64,000 nt of DNA from Alteromonas confluentis (GCF_001757105.1 NZ_MDHN01000029.1:310001-374000); one strand, 5' to 3'; shown: positions 1 to 8,888, counted from the stretch's first letter. The notes: generated by a model from the sequence alone, not told the origin. Numbers and translations: made by a program.

Positions 1-1
1 T

Positions 2-994
2 GGCCTATTTTTTGAAGCCGGTGCCAGCATAGAGGGACAAGATAATATTTCCGCCCGTTACCTGAGTACCAACCGTATCGCCAACACCCAAACCAGAGAT
101 CAGCATTTCAGACTTCGTGTTAAAGGCGCGTACATTCAAAGTGAAATAGCGCCGGCAGACTGGTTGCGTATAACCCCTGCGTGGCGGGTAGATAAAGTAA
201 CCGGTGATTTTGAGGACCGGTTAAATAATGTGACGGCACCAGTAAATGACTACGGTACGATTAGTCAGCCCAAACTGTCTGTGGCGGTGTTACCCACAGA
301 TGCCATTACCCTGTTTGCTAACTGGGGTGAAACGTTTCAAATTGGTGTGGGCTCAGGCGCTTATCTTATCCCGCCCCGCCAGACCAATCTGGAACCGTCG
401 GTAAACCGCGGCTGGGAAGCGGGTATCGCCTACAAACCCGATGCCAATATGAATGCCCGCCTGACGCTTTGGAATCAAACGGCCAGCGGCGAACTGAAAC
501 GTCGATTGAACGACCCAAATGGTGATTTTGAAAACCTGGGGGCCACTGAACGGCAAGGTATTGATTTGCAGGGTGCATGGTCGCCATCGAAAGATTTTTC
601 TCTGTGGGCAACACTCGCCTGGCAGCAAGCCGAAATTGAGACGCCCTCTGCGGATCAACCCGAACTGGCGGGCAACGATATTGATCATGTTCCCGGGTGG
701 GTTTACTCTGCCGGTGCCGATTGTTATCTGAATGAAAAAATCATGCTGTCAGCGGTACTGCGTGGTCAGACAGGTTACGAACTAAACTCTGCTAATAACG
801 CCGGAACGTTTGGTGATTTCACTCTGCTGAATCTGCTTGCCCGATACCGCGTGTCAGAGAACACCGATGTGATGCTGGAGTTGAAGAACGTAACTGATGA
901 ATATTATGAGTATGTTTGGTGGGATGGTAGCCAAAGTCTGCATAGTCCGGGTGAAGGGCGCGCCGTCGCAGCGTCAGTCATGCTGAAGTTCTGA
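2..994 (+). CDS. TonB-dependent receptor, C-terminal part (5' end outside window)
   Basis: The reading frame is open from the first bases of the window to the stop at 992-994, so this is the 3' portion of a longer gene; the apparent TTG start at 164 is only an internal codon. The visible part consists of alternating beta strands typical of an outer-membrane 22-strand barrel and ends in an aromatic residue (…VMLKF), the usual outer-membrane insertion signal. The segment FANWGETFQIG and the late motif LKNVTDEYYEY are typical of siderophore-type TonB-dependent receptors. A PepSY membrane protein follows after 4 bp, a pairing common for ferric-siderophore uptake. The plug domain and TonB box are not in the window, so the ligand cannot be read. 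Confidence 0.88.
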   Translation, partial: GLFFEAGASIEGQDNISARYLSTNRIANTQTRDQHFRLRVKGAYIQSEIAPADWLRITPAWRVDKVTGDFEDRLNNVTAPVNDYGTISQPKLSVAVLPTDAITLFANWGETFQIGVGSGAYLIPPRQTNLEPSVNRGWEAGIAYKPDANMNARLTLWNQTASGELKRRLNDPNGDFENLGATERQGIDLQGAWSPSKDFSLWATLAWQQAEIETPSADQPELAGNDIDHVPGWVYSAGADCYLNEKIMLSAVLRGQTGYELNSANNAGTFGDFTLLNLLARYRVSENTDVMLELKNVTDEYYEYVWWDGSQSLHSPGEGRAVAASVMLKF

Positions 995-998
995 CGAT

Positions 999-2114
999 AT
1001 GGGCATCAACTGGCGAAAGGTTCACAGACGAATCCACCTGTGGTTGGGTTTGTCTGTAGGAATACTATTTACCGTCATCGCGCTTTCCGGCGCGATTCTT
1101 GTTTTTTATAACGAACTCGATAGCGCCCTAAATTTACCCGCTACGCAGCCACAACAAGCTGCAGTCTCGCCAGACTATGACACCGCACTTAAAACACTGC
1201 GTACGGCCTACCCTGATAAAACCCGTTCGTGGCGCTTTGAAGTCACGAACGACGCTGGTGTTATTCCGGCCCGCTATTACAATCCCAAAGAGACGGCAGG
1301 AGAAGACTTTGCACCTATGATGGTGTGGCTAACCGCCGATGGCACCACCGTTTTACGGCGTGACTTCTGGGGGCAGTATTTTGTTACCTGGATTTACAAT
1401 CTGCACTTTCGTTTATTGCTGGGTAAAACCGGCGGCATCATAGTGGGATACCTGGGGCTTGCGTGCACGTACTTGCTGATAAGTGGCTTGATTGCCTGGT
1501 GGCCCAAACGGGGACAATGGGCGAGGCAACTGCGTTTTAAGCGCAAGGCGAATAAAATCGGGCTGCTATACGACTGGCACAAAACCCTTGGTTTAATCAG
1601 TGCTGTTCCGCTTCTACTACTCTGTGTGACTGGCGTAATGCTGGCACTACCTGAAGAATCCCGCTTTGTACTAGAACCTGTTTTTGGTCAATCGCAGTTC
1701 GCAAAATTTGCCCCTGAAAATGCCACGTCTGCACCACACGTTATTTCTCCGGCACAGGCACTGGCTATCGCAAAGCAGGCATTGCCTGACAGTAAAGGCG
1801 CCTGGATTGAAACACCGGACGACGAAGGCTCTCGTGCCCACTATCGCATTCGTTTGCAAGTATCAGGCGACCCTTCCCGACGCTTTCCTCACAGTTATGT
1901 TTATATCGACGGTGTGTCCGGAAAGTTACTGGAGGTGTTTGACTATCAGCAACAAGGCGCGACGAATACCATCATGAACTGGCTGCATCCGTTACATGAC
2001 GGCACCTACTTCACCCTGGCTGGCCGGATTTTGTGGTTACTCACCGGCGTGCTGACACTGGCGCTTTTTGTACTGGGTATCTGGCGCTGGATGCTGCGCG
2101 CCCGCTATATCTAA
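999..2114 (+). CDS. PepSY-associated TM helix protein (PiuB-like)
   Basis: This is a 371-residue inner-membrane protein of the PepSY_TM family, often encoded beside siderophore receptors and thought to take part in reductive iron release or electron transfer. Four membrane segments are visible at about residues 13-38, 143-166, 192-216 and 340-365, with PepSY-like periplasmic regions between them. Conserved histidines lie at membrane edges (RRIHLW, YNLHFRL, DWHKTLG, WLHPLHDG), consistent with haem or metal handling. The ATG lies 4 bp after the receptor stop, so both are probably co-transcribed. The role in iron acquisition is inferred from family and neighbour. Confidence 0.85.
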   Translation: MGINWRKVHRRIHLWLGLSVGILFTVIALSGAILVFYNELDSALNLPATQPQQAAVSPDYDTALKTLRTAYPDKTRSWRFEVTNDAGVIPARYYNPKETAGEDFAPMMVWLTADGTTVLRRDFWGQYFVTWIYNLHFRLLLGKTGGIIVGYLGLACTYLLISGLIAWWPKRGQWARQLRFKRKANKIGLLYDWHKTLGLISAVPLLLLCVTGVMLALPEESRFVLEPVFGQSQFAKFAPENATSAPHVISPAQALAIAKQALPDSKGAWIETPDDEGSRAHYRIRLQVSGDPSRRFPHSYVYIDGVSGKLLEVFDYQQQGATNTIMNWLHPLHDGTYFTLAGRILWLLTGVLTLALFVLGIWRWMLRARYI

Positions 2115-2152
2115 AACCAACGAGACTCTAACCAAAGCTTTTCAAACCAAAG

Positions 2153-2572
2153 CTACCCCAACCACTGATTCAGCACCACGTGGGTTTTTATTTTGATGAT
2201 GTCGTCGATGGTATCGATATGCTCACGGATTTCATGAAGCCGGCGCATGGTGTCTGCTTTTATCAGCACGATAAGGTCGCACTCGCCGGTAACACCGTAG
2301 CACGACACCACCTCGGGAATAGCGCGAAAGTATGGCACCACATCTGCACACCGTGCCCGCTTATGCTGAATTTCCAGATAGGCGGCAACGCCCTCTTTTT
2401 GCGATTCTGACAACATTACCTGATAGCCGCGGATCACATTGGTGGATTCCAGCTTTTTTATCCGTTCTGTTACCGCCGAACGAGACAGGCCCACTTCATC
2501 GGCAATCGCTGAAATACTGGCCCGGGCATTTTGTCGGAGTTGAGCAAGAATAGCCTGATCGAATTTGTCCAT
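2153..2572 (-). CDS. Lrp/AsnC family transcriptional regulator
   Basis: This is a small DNA-binding regulator of the feast/famine family. The N-terminal winged HTH is clear (FDQAILAQLRQNARASIS, then a recognition helix GLSRSAVTERIKKL), followed by an effector-binding RAM domain with the GECDLIVLIKA segment. I chose the ATG at 2572, which has ACGGA 7 bp upstream; the preceding ATG at 2575 is also possible. A longer open frame to 2734 carries a Cys-rich, unconvincing extension that runs into the divergent promoter. The gene is divergent from a YjeH-type amino-acid exporter, a common arrangement in which an Lrp-like protein senses the exported amino acid. Confidence 0.88.
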   Translation of the reverse strand: MDKFDQAILAQLRQNARASISAIADEVGLSRSAVTERIKKLESTNVIRGYQVMLSESQKEGVAAYLEIQHKRARCADVVPYFRAIPEVVSCYGVTGECDLIVLIKADTMRRLHEIREHIDTIDDIIKIKTHVVLNQWLG

Positions 2573-2728
2573 CATGATTCCGTCATTTTGCAGGTAAAAA
2601 GTCTTTCTGCCGTCAAAATGACGGCAACAACGCGCTGAATGCACGCAAAGTAACACGTTATGAAGCGCAAAATCGCAGTATATTACGCAATTGAAATTAA
2701 CGCAGTACGATTGGGTTTGTTTATCACC

Positions 2729-3991
2729 ATGCACGATGCAAATAACAAAATTGGACGCTGGCAGGGCGCTGGGCTGCTAACCACCACTTTGCTGGGTACC
2801 AGCGTATTTATTCTACCGCAGATGACCATCAACACCGCTGGCCACTGGGCGATGATTAGCTGGCTTGTGTTAACGGTAGCGATTCTGCCCGTTGCCATGG
2901 TGTTTGCTAAACTCTCCTCCCGCTACCCTCATGCGGGCGGCCCGGCCTATTTTGTTGAAAAGGCGTTTGGCAAATCTGCAGGCAGAACCATCGGATTGCT
3001 GTTCTTGTTTGTGGTACCTATTGGCGCGCCTGCTGCCATCATTATGACGTACTGGTTTATCGAAACGCTGTTTGGTCTCTCACCAGACTGGGCGCTGCCT
3101 GTTCAACTTGGCATTATCGCGCTGCTATTTGCGCTGAATTATCGGGGTATTCAGTTTTCTTCCACCTTGCAGCTTATCCTTACCCTGGTGATAACCTTAG
3201 TGGTCATCGCTATGTTGGCAGGTCAGCCTGTGGCGTCGGGCGAACTGATCCCTGAGGCAACGACGACGTCTTTTGACATGAATCCCATGTTGGCCGCCAT
3301 GGGCATCGCATTCTGGAGTTTTCTGGGCATAGAAGCCATTTCCCATCTGGCCGATGATTTTAAAGATCCGGGGCGGGACTTAGTCCCTGCCATTATGACC
3401 GGCACATTACTGGTGGGTTTAATTTATCTGGGCTGTACCTGGTTGCTCATCGACACGCCAGTGTCGGATTCTTTGAGCATGGTCATCGTATTTGACCAGA
3501 TATTCTCCGGTGGTGGCGCGGCGGTTATCGGTGCACTCGGTGTAGCTGGCGGCCTAGCAACTGTGAATGTGTACACAGCCAGTCTGGCCCGATTAACCTG
3601 GAGTTTAAGCAACGATAAAGTCTTACCGGGTTACTTCCAAAACCTAAATCAGCACAACGTGCCTCAACGGGCACTGCAATGCGTACTTGTCGTCATGACA
3701 CTCACCCTGGTTATCACCCATTACGGTGCATACAACCTGGAAGACCTGATTGGTTGGGTTAACGGGGTATTTGTACTGATTTATCTGGCGAGCATGCTGG
3801 CTGCCGTCCGCCTTTTATCAGCAAAGCACCGTCCACTGGTAATGCTAAGCTGTCTGTTCTGCGCCACCATCGCTGTGGGACTGGGCACAAAGATGCTTTA
3901 TGCGCTGGGATTATTTTGCGTGTGCGCGCCACTGCTCTGGTATCAGCAGCGGCTTGCAGAAAGCAAAGCTGAGCGCCAGTTGCAGCGCTAA
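2729..3991 (+). CDS. yjeH: APC-family amino-acid permease, YjeH type
   Basis: This 420-residue polytopic membrane protein belongs to the amino acid-polyamine-organocation superfamily, with about 12 hydrophobic segments. The N-terminus (GRWQGAGLLTTTLLGTSVF, then SSRYPHAGGPAYFVEKAFG) resembles E. coli YjeH, which exports methionine and branched-chain amino acids. I placed the start at 2729 because family similarity begins at MHDANNKIGRW; an in-frame ATG at 2660 would add 23 residues overlapping the divergent promoter. No clear ribosome-binding site decides between them. The divergent Lrp-type gene suggests amino-acid-responsive control. Export rather than import is inferred from the family. Confidence 0.85.
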   Translation: MHDANNKIGRWQGAGLLTTTLLGTSVFILPQMTINTAGHWAMISWLVLTVAILPVAMVFAKLSSRYPHAGGPAYFVEKAFGKSAGRTIGLLFLFVVPIGAPAAIIMTYWFIETLFGLSPDWALPVQLGIIALLFALNYRGIQFSSTLQLILTLVITLVVIAMLAGQPVASGELIPEATTTSFDMNPMLAAMGIAFWSFLGIEAISHLADDFKDPGRDLVPAIMTGTLLVGLIYLGCTWLLIDTPVSDSLSMVIVFDQIFSGGGAAVIGALGVAGGLATVNVYTASLARLTWSLSNDKVLPGYFQNLNQHNVPQRALQCVLVVMTLTLVITHYGAYNLEDLIGWVNGVFVLIYLASMLAAVRLLSAKHRPLVMLSCLFCATIAVGLGTKMLYALGLFCVCAPLLWYQQRLAESKAERQLQR

Positions 3992-4024
3992 GCTTTGCCC
4001 CGCCTGCATTTATTCCGCCTGCAA

Positions 4025-5260
4025 TTAAAGGCGGGAATGTATGGCTTTACGATAAGCGTCGATAGCGGGTAGCAGGGTTGTCACAATGGTTGCTGCCAGT
4101 ACCGCACCAATCACTATAGCATTGTGTACGCTGAAAAAATTGGCAGACATAAACAAGCCGTACTCACTGGCCAACCAGCCTTTTGATACCGAAAAGAGCA
4201 CTGTGAGCAGACTGGTAGACACCACGCTTGCGGCAATGGCAATGAGCAGCGCTTCGGTGAGCAACAACATGAAAATGGTGCCACCACCTGCGCCGAGAAT
4301 ACGCAGCACAGCAATTTCTTTTTCTCGCTGCTGCATGGAAGCCAACAGCATGGTGGACAAGCCAAATAGCGATGATACCAACACAAGCACACTGATTATC
4401 CGCAGCAAATTCTCCACGGTGCCCATCATCTTCCACAACTCAGCCATGGCCACACCCGGCAAAATAGCCATCAGCCTGTCGTCCTGATAATTGTTCAGTT
4501 CTCGTTGCAAAGTAAAGGTCGCGAATTTTGATTTCAGACCTAACATCACCGCCGTTACATCATCGGGTTGAATAAGCGGGTTACTGGTGTCATCAGGATT
4601 TGCAACAATCGGTTTGAGCTTAGACGGCGATAAATGCATGGCCTCAATGCCTTCAAGACTGACATGCACAGTTTTGTCTACCGGTGTTCCAGTGGCAGCC
4701 AGAATGCCGGTGATGGTGAAAGGCGACTGATCATGATTAGTAAAGCTCACCATGCCGGTACCGTGGGCGATAACAATTTTGTCGCCCACGTGATAACCGA
4801 GCTTTTTCGCCACATCTGCTCCAATAACCGCGCCAAAAACACCAGCAAATGGCTGCCCGGAAGCAAATGTCAGCCGTTGTTTGTCGCCATATTTATAGTG
4901 TTCAAAATAGTCCTGGCTTGTACCTAGCACCCGAAATCCATGATGAGAATCGCCCAGCGAAATCGGAATAACCCACTCTACCTGACTATGCCCTTTGAGC
5001 ATCTCCACGCTTTCATAACTGATGTTATTGGTGGGGCTCCCCATCCGGAAAATGCTATAAAGCATTAAATTCAACTGGCCACTGGGCGCGCCAACAATAA
5101 GGTCAACATCAGACACCGTACGGCTGAAGCTGCTTTCAGCTTGCATTCGCACATGCTCAACACTAAGCAGCACACTGATACTGATCAGTAACGATAAGAA
5201 CGTGAGTACCACCGATTTTGCGCGGCTTTTCAGGCTGCTTACAGCAAAAGATAGCAACAT
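4025..5260 (-). CDS. FtsX-like ABC transporter permease of zinc locus
   Basis: This 411-residue permease of the MacB/LolC/FtsX type has one N-terminal membrane helix (about residues 12-35), a large periplasmic domain, and three C-terminal helices from about residue 290 to the end. The start at 5260 overlaps the stop of the upstream ATPase by one base (TAATG), so the two are translationally coupled and form one ABC complex. The locus also encodes DUF3299, MerC and ZrgA-type proteins, matching the zinc-regulated Zrg system of Vibrio. MacB-type transporters usually perform mechanotransmission rather than classical import, so its exact contribution to zinc uptake is uncertain. Confidence 0.85.
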   Translation of the reverse strand: MLLSFAVSSLKSRAKSVVLTFLSLLISISVLLSVEHVRMQAESSFSRTVSDVDLIVGAPSGQLNLMLYSIFRMGSPTNNISYESVEMLKGHSQVEWVIPISLGDSHHGFRVLGTSQDYFEHYKYGDKQRLTFASGQPFAGVFGAVIGADVAKKLGYHVGDKIVIAHGTGMVSFTNHDQSPFTITGILAATGTPVDKTVHVSLEGIEAMHLSPSKLKPIVANPDDTSNPLIQPDDVTAVMLGLKSKFATFTLQRELNNYQDDRLMAILPGVAMAELWKMMGTVENLLRIISVLVLVSSLFGLSTMLLASMQQREKEIAVLRILGAGGGTIFMLLLTEALLIAIAASVVSTSLLTVLFSVSKGWLASEYGLFMSANFFSVHNAIVIGAVLAATIVTTLLPAIDAYRKAIHSRL

Positions 5261-5964
5261 TATTCTGCCTCCTTCAGTGTACAAAGTGCACTTAGCGATA
5301 CCGATGAAGACAGGTATTTCTCCAGACTTTTATCATGACTCACAAAAATTAACGTGGTGTTTTGCGTTTCGCACAGTGCGGTTAGCATATTCATGAAAGC
5401 ATCGCGGGCGTCTGTGTCCAACGCCGATGTCGGTTCATCCACCAGCAGAATTTCAGGCTCATTAATCAGTGCCCTGGCTATTGCCACCCGTTGTTGCTGA
5501 CCCACACTCAGACTACCAGCTGACTGGTGTAGTACTTCCGACGGCAGGCGTAACGCGTCAATCATCGCAGCAGCTTTACTATCAACACTGGCTTTATTGT
5601 CAGCAAAGTAAGCGGCCAGACGAATGTTTTTCAGCACGCTGAGATGCGGCACCAAATTAAACTGCTGAAACACCACACCAATATGTTTAGCACGAAATTT
5701 ATCGCGCTTGCGGGTGGGCAGTGATGAAAAGGGCTGGTCGAGCAAAGCAATCTCACCGCTCTCTGGCTGCAACACACCGGCAAGCAGGTTAAGGAGCGTG
5801 GTTTTTCCTGTGCCCGAGGGACCATGCAAGAATACTTTATCGCCGGTCTGTACCTCCCAGTTCGGGATAGACAGGGTTACCTGACTCTTCGGATACCGGT
5901 GCTGCACATCTTTGAGACGTATCGCCACTGGAACGGATGAATTTCTGTTTTGCTGACTATTCAA
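5260..5964 (-). CDS. ABC transporter ATP-binding protein of zinc locus
   Basis: This 234-residue ATPase of the LolD/MacB type contains Walker A (GPSGTGKTT, about residues 49-57), the Q-loop (FQQFNLVPH), a signature slightly off consensus (SLSVGQQQR) and Walker B (ILLVDEPTSALD), followed by the H-loop FVSHD. The apparent start is TTG at 5964; the next candidate is GTG at 5928 and no ATG lies near the N-terminus. The gene is divergent from the DUF3299 gene, with a palindromic Zur-like site between them. Coupled to the downstream permease by a one-base overlap. Confidence 0.88.
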   Translation of the reverse strand: MNSQQNRNSSVPVAIRLKDVQHRYPKSQVTLSIPNWEVQTGDKVFLHGPSGTGKTTLLNLLAGVLQPESGEIALLDQPFSSLPTRKRDKFRAKHIGVVFQQFNLVPHLSVLKNIRLAAYFADNKASVDSKAAAMIDALRLPSEVLHQSAGSLSVGQQQRVAIARALINEPEILLVDEPTSALDTDARDAFMNMLTALCETQNTTLIFVSHDKSLEKYLSSSVSLSALCTLKEAE

Positions 5965-5990
5965 AGAGGACTCTTATCGTTACTATCATA

Positions 5991-6014
5991 ATTACGTGAT
6001 GTTATAACATTTAC
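5991..6014. promoter_or_regulatory. Zur-like operator between ATPase and DUF3299 genes
   Basis: A perfect 12-bp palindrome, ATGTTATAACAT, lies at 5999-6010 in the 80-bp divergent promoter. Its right half with flank (TATAACATTTAC) closely matches the right half of the gammaproteobacterial Zur consensus (TATAACATTTC); the left half is weaker. The position suits zinc-responsive repression of both divergent genes. Assignment rests on motif resemblance and the zinc-related gene content. Confidence 0.6.
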
Positions 6015-6044
6015 GAATTTCACTAACCAATAGCGACACTTTTA

Positions 6045-6611
6045 ATGAAACAAATCCTGAGACAATTTGCATCTGTCATCGGCGTGGCAACGCTGCTTTA
6101 TAGCGCGTCGCTTTCTGCCACCGAATATCAGCAAACCGAATGGATTGATCTGATGCCAGAATCGGATCTGGCTGCACTGATGGACCCACCAGACTATCTG
6201 AACAACGTGGCTGATGGCTCGCAGCAAGACTCGGTGGATGCGTTTTCGCAACAGCAATTCAGTGATGAGAAAGCGCAGCGCTTTCAACAAGCACTGAATT
6301 CTACACAGGTCATTCCTGAATATGACGGTCGCGCTATTCGTATTCCAGGCTTTATCGTGCCATTACAACAGAATGACGAGAAGCAAGTCACCGAATTTTT
6401 TCTGGTTCCCTACTTCGGCGCTTGTCTGCATATGCCGCCGCCACCACCGAATCAGATTATTTATATCAGTTTGAAGGAAGGTCTGGAACTTGAAGATTTG
6501 CAGCAACCTTTCTGGTTTGAAGGTGAAGTCGATATTCAGACTCGCCATCACGAACTGGGTACCGCCGCTTACACACTGAATGTGGACAATTATGAACTCT
6601 ATGAAGAATAA
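6045..6611 (+). CDS. DUF3299 exported protein of zinc locus
   Basis: This 188-residue exported protein has an N-terminal signal (residues 1-26, ending near LSAT). The family core is visible as IRIPGFIVPLQ and VPYFGACLHMPPPPPNQIIY, including a Cys-His pair (CLHMPPPPP) characteristic of DUF3299. Members co-occur with FtsX/ATPase transporter genes and zinc-regulated genes, and the molecular role is not established; a periplasmic metal-handling or assembly role is inferred. Transcribed divergently from the ABC genes across a Zur-like box, and followed by a hairpin terminator. Confidence 0.82.
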   Translation: MKQILRQFASVIGVATLLYSASLSATEYQQTEWIDLMPESDLAALMDPPDYLNNVADGSQQDSVDAFSQQQFSDEKAQRFQQALNSTQVIPEYDGRAIRIPGFIVPLQQNDEKQVTEFFLVPYFGACLHMPPPPPNQIIYISLKEGLELEDLQQPFWFEGEVDIQTRHHELGTAAYTLNVDNYELYEE

Positions 6612-6673
6612 CACGCGCGCCGGTAGTGACAGCGCGTTCACCATGAAGATACAAGCAAAGCAATACTTGTCGG

Positions 6674-6702
6674 TGAGGCATGGTCGTGATGCCTGTTTTT
6701 TG
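6674..6702 (+). terminator. Rho-independent terminator after DUF3299 gene
   Basis: A stem AGGCAT/ATGCCT with a short loop is followed by a T-run (GTTTTTTG) about 65 bp after the stop codon. It separates this gene from the convergent MerC gene. Confidence 0.65.
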
Positions 6703-6722
6703 TTAAGTCAGGGTTTTACGGT

Positions 6723-7142
6723 TTAGCGACGGTGGTGACGTTGCCGATAATTCTGGATATGCGCATAAACAATAAATAAAGAAGCGACGATAGTGAGTAC
6801 GGTTTCTCCTATCTCGCCAACTAGATCGTGAGCGATGGTACCCGCCAGGGTAAGCAGCAGTAGCCCGAGCAGACCACTGCCCAGAATGGCCGCGCTTTTG
6901 TGATGTCGATAGCCCGCGGTAATCGCAATGACGCCAACAGGAAGCACAAAGAAAAGCAGAATTTGATGAAAGACCTCGTGATCGAGAAATGCGACGCCGC
7001 CAAGCGCAGGTAACGCGATAAGAAGAATTGGCGTGATAATGCAGTGCACCACACAAAGAGAAGAAAGCGCTATGGCAATTTTGTCACCGATAGCCTGAAT
7101 TCGTGGCATGAGATCTCCGGGAGAAACAGATGATGGTTGCAT
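6723..7142 (-). CDS. MerC-domain membrane protein
   Basis: This small protein has about four membrane helices and the MerC-family signature LCVVHCIITPILL near the N-terminus, with the two-Cys/His motif that binds soft or borderline metals. The tail is basic and His-rich (YRQRHHRR). In this locus it probably moves or senses zinc rather than mercury, since no mer genes are present. The start at 7142 lies 6 bp after the ZrgA-type stop; the in-frame ATG at 7109 has a better ribosome-binding site (GGAG, 5 bp spacing) and may be the true start, giving 128 residues. Confidence 0.8.
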   Translation of the reverse strand: MQPSSVSPGDLMPRIQAIGDKIAIALSSLCVVHCIITPILLIALPALGGVAFLDHEVFHQILLFFVLPVGVIAITAGYRHHKSAAILGSGLLGLLLLTLAGTIAHDLVGEIGETVLTIVASLFIVYAHIQNYRQRHHRR

Positions 7143-7148
7143 AGTGAT

Positions 7149-7706
7149 TTACCAGTTAATGGTTGCTGCCTGTGGCGTTACATCCGTCATGCCCTGACCT
7201 TTATCCGTCACCCACTGCACTTCGAGTGAACTTAAAGAGGGGGCTAGCCCAAACATATTTATGGTGAGCGCCGAGATATCATCATTACAGGAAAGCTGAT
7301 AGGTCAGACTGACATCTTCATGCTGGTGCTGGCGATGTGCTTCGTGGGCATCATCGCCAGCATGCCCGGCGTGACTCTCATGATCTTCGTGATGTTCAGC
7401 ATGAGGTATATGGATGTCCTGCTGAGCGACTTTGCAACTTCCGCTAATGCTGGCGACATTCCTGAACTCACTCAACGCCGTTTCCATAGCGTGCACTTTA
7501 TCTCTTTGCTTCTGATCCTCTGGTTCGTGCTCGAAACCCAATAAATTAGCTGCCGGTATGGAAAATTGCAGCTGCCACTGACTGTCGTCCTGAGCAACTA
7601 AAAGCTGGCCGTGGCCGTGCACATGTTTGTCTCTTACCCCCTGAGCAACAGAAGTAATGGGCAATATAGCGATTGCCATGATCGTCAAATGAACCCGTTT
7701 GAACAT
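7149..7706 (-). CDS. zrgA: ZrgA family zinc uptake protein (DUF2796)
   Basis: This 185-residue exported protein has a signal peptide (residues 1-22, ending near SVAQG) and the DUF2796/ZrgA opening KHVHGHGQLLVAQD. A long His/Asp-rich loop lies at about residues 100-140 with some dozen histidines (HAEHHEDHESHAGHAG and following), a plausible zinc-binding region. ZrgA belongs to a zinc-acquisition locus described in Vibrio cholerae. I chose ATG 7706, preceded by GAGG at 6 bp; an upstream GTG at 7712 is also in frame. The gene heads an operon with MerC and has Zur-like repeats just upstream. Confidence 0.85.
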   Translation of the reverse strand: MFKRVHLTIMAIAILPITSVAQGVRDKHVHGHGQLLVAQDDSQWQLQFSIPAANLLGFEHEPEDQKQRDKVHAMETALSEFRNVASISGSCKVAQQDIHIPHAEHHEDHESHAGHAGDDAHEAHRQHQHEDVSLTYQLSCNDDISALTINMFGLAPSLSSLEVQWVTDKGQGMTDVTPQAATINW

Positions 7707-7718
7707 TACCACCTCAAC

Positions 7719-7758
7719 GAAACATTATAATATAACAATTTATGAGATGTTATAATGT
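7719..7758. promoter_or_regulatory. Zur-like operator upstream of zrgA
   Basis: The segment 7719-7741 contains ACATTATAATATAACAATT, agreeing with the gammaproteobacterial Zur box at about 19 of 23 positions by my count. A second partial copy, GATGTTATAATGT, follows at 7746-7758. The boxes lie just upstream of the zrgA start, where a repressor would block transcription when zinc is plentiful. Confidence 0.7.
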
Positions 7759-7910
7759 ACCAAATACAAACACAACTATAGAATCAACCAGACTGAAAAA
7801 TGTCTACCGGAAGTAAAGGTAACGATGATTAAGACAAATAGCATGTCGGTACGGAAGCGCAGGTAACAAAGGGCTGAATAACAGTGAGAAAGACAGGTGA
7901 GCTATCGCTG

Positions 7911-7934
7911 CTCCCAGGTATCACCTACCTGGGA
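7911..7934. repeat. Perfect inverted repeat downstream of hypothetical gene
   Basis: Arms GCTCCCAGGTA and TACCTGGGAGC flank a short loop. It sits about 20 bp beyond the stop of the minus-strand gene at 7955 and could stabilise its mRNA end. Neither strand has a following T-run, so it is not a canonical intrinsic terminator. The surrounding 7759-7954 stretch holds nothing else I can support. Confidence 0.6.
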
Positions 7935-7954
7935 GCAACAATTAAAAGAGTGTA

Positions 7955-8629
7955 TTAAAGTTTAGCGATTCCTTGAGCTTTGATACCGCAAGCGCCGTGG
8001 CTACGTTTTTCAAGGTAAGCCACTTCCAGCGACTCCATCATAGGTGTGTGATGGTCGATAGATAAGATATGTTTTTCAATACGTCCAACATCAAAGGTGG
8101 TGAAGAAATTTTTCAGAAAAACTTCTTCGCTTTCGTCTTGAACAAGCACCCGTGCGCCGGTTTGAACAGTCACAATCTCATCGTCGGAGATATGATATTT
8201 ATTCTTAAACGCTTCAACTTTTGCAAGATAAGCCTGGGCGCGTTCTGGCGAACTGGCAAGGATGGTTGGCAACTTTGCTGCTTCAGAAAACGGGATCTTC
8301 TCTTTGCCCAGGATATACATGTTGTCCTGACTAAAAGGCGTCCAATTTTTCGATGCTTTTTCAACGATAGCGATTTGGTCGACATTCTGTGCACGCTCAA
8401 GGTAGGCAACACCTGTCGCCGGATAATCAGTTAACAAAGCCAGATTAATTTGTACCTGCGACTGGAAGTCGTTACCAATAACAGTAAGAAGCTTATTTTC
8501 GCTTGCTACTGGCTCGGCGGCTTCACACAAATTACTGGGCAAATAATAATAATCACCTTCTGTGATTGCTTGTACCGGAGAAGATGCGGCGGCTGCCACC
8601 AACATTGCTGCACTAACTAACTTTTTCAT
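7955..8629 (-). CDS. Secreted protein of unknown function
   Basis: This 224-residue protein has a clear Sec signal peptide (cleavage likely after SSPVQA, residue 21) and no membrane helix after it. The mature part has two cysteines (about 34 and 215) that could form a disulfide, and mixed charged helices. I do not recognise the family. It stands alone, convergent to nothing, with a start ATG that follows a weak upstream AGGACGG. It is separated by about 250 bp from both the zinc and rhamnose loci, so neither context assigns it a role. The 8630-8888 stretch upstream is AT-rich promoter sequence with no other gene visible. Confidence 0.75.
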   Translation of the reverse strand: MKKLVSAAMLVAAAASSPVQAITEGDYYYLPSNLCEAAEPVASENKLLTVIGNDFQSQVQINLALLTDYPATGVAYLERAQNVDQIAIVEKASKNWTPFSQDNMYILGKEKIPFSEAAKLPTILASSPERAQAYLAKVEAFKNKYHISDDEIVTVQTGARVLVQDESEEVFLKNFFTTFDVGRIEKHILSIDHHTPMMESLEVAYLEKRSHGACGIKAQGIAKL

Positions 8630-8888
8630 AATCCGTCCTGAATGTTCGCTACGTTGACTGATTAAAAACGTAGCACATTCGCTTGGGTTTGCAGGTTCTA
8701 AAAAAAATACCTTTTTATAAAATTAAGAACCTTTAGGTATGAGATCTTATATGTTTTTCTTTATGACTCAGGCGTTTGTAGATTTTGTGCACACTAACAG
8801 ATAAGCGTAAAGAAATGCAAAAAAGAAGGAGGGGGAGCGCGCCAACCCACTGGAAACCAAACCGAGGAAGGCGCTAGGGACCGTAAAA

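Noticed and set aside
4012..4037. Inverted repeat ATTCCGCCT/AGGCGGGAAT at the end of the permease genes considered as a terminator
   Set aside because: It overlaps the stop codon of the minus-strand permease gene and has no T-run.
7911..7934. Perfect inverted repeat considered as an intrinsic terminator
   Set aside because: No T-run follows on either strand, so I list it only as an inverted repeat.
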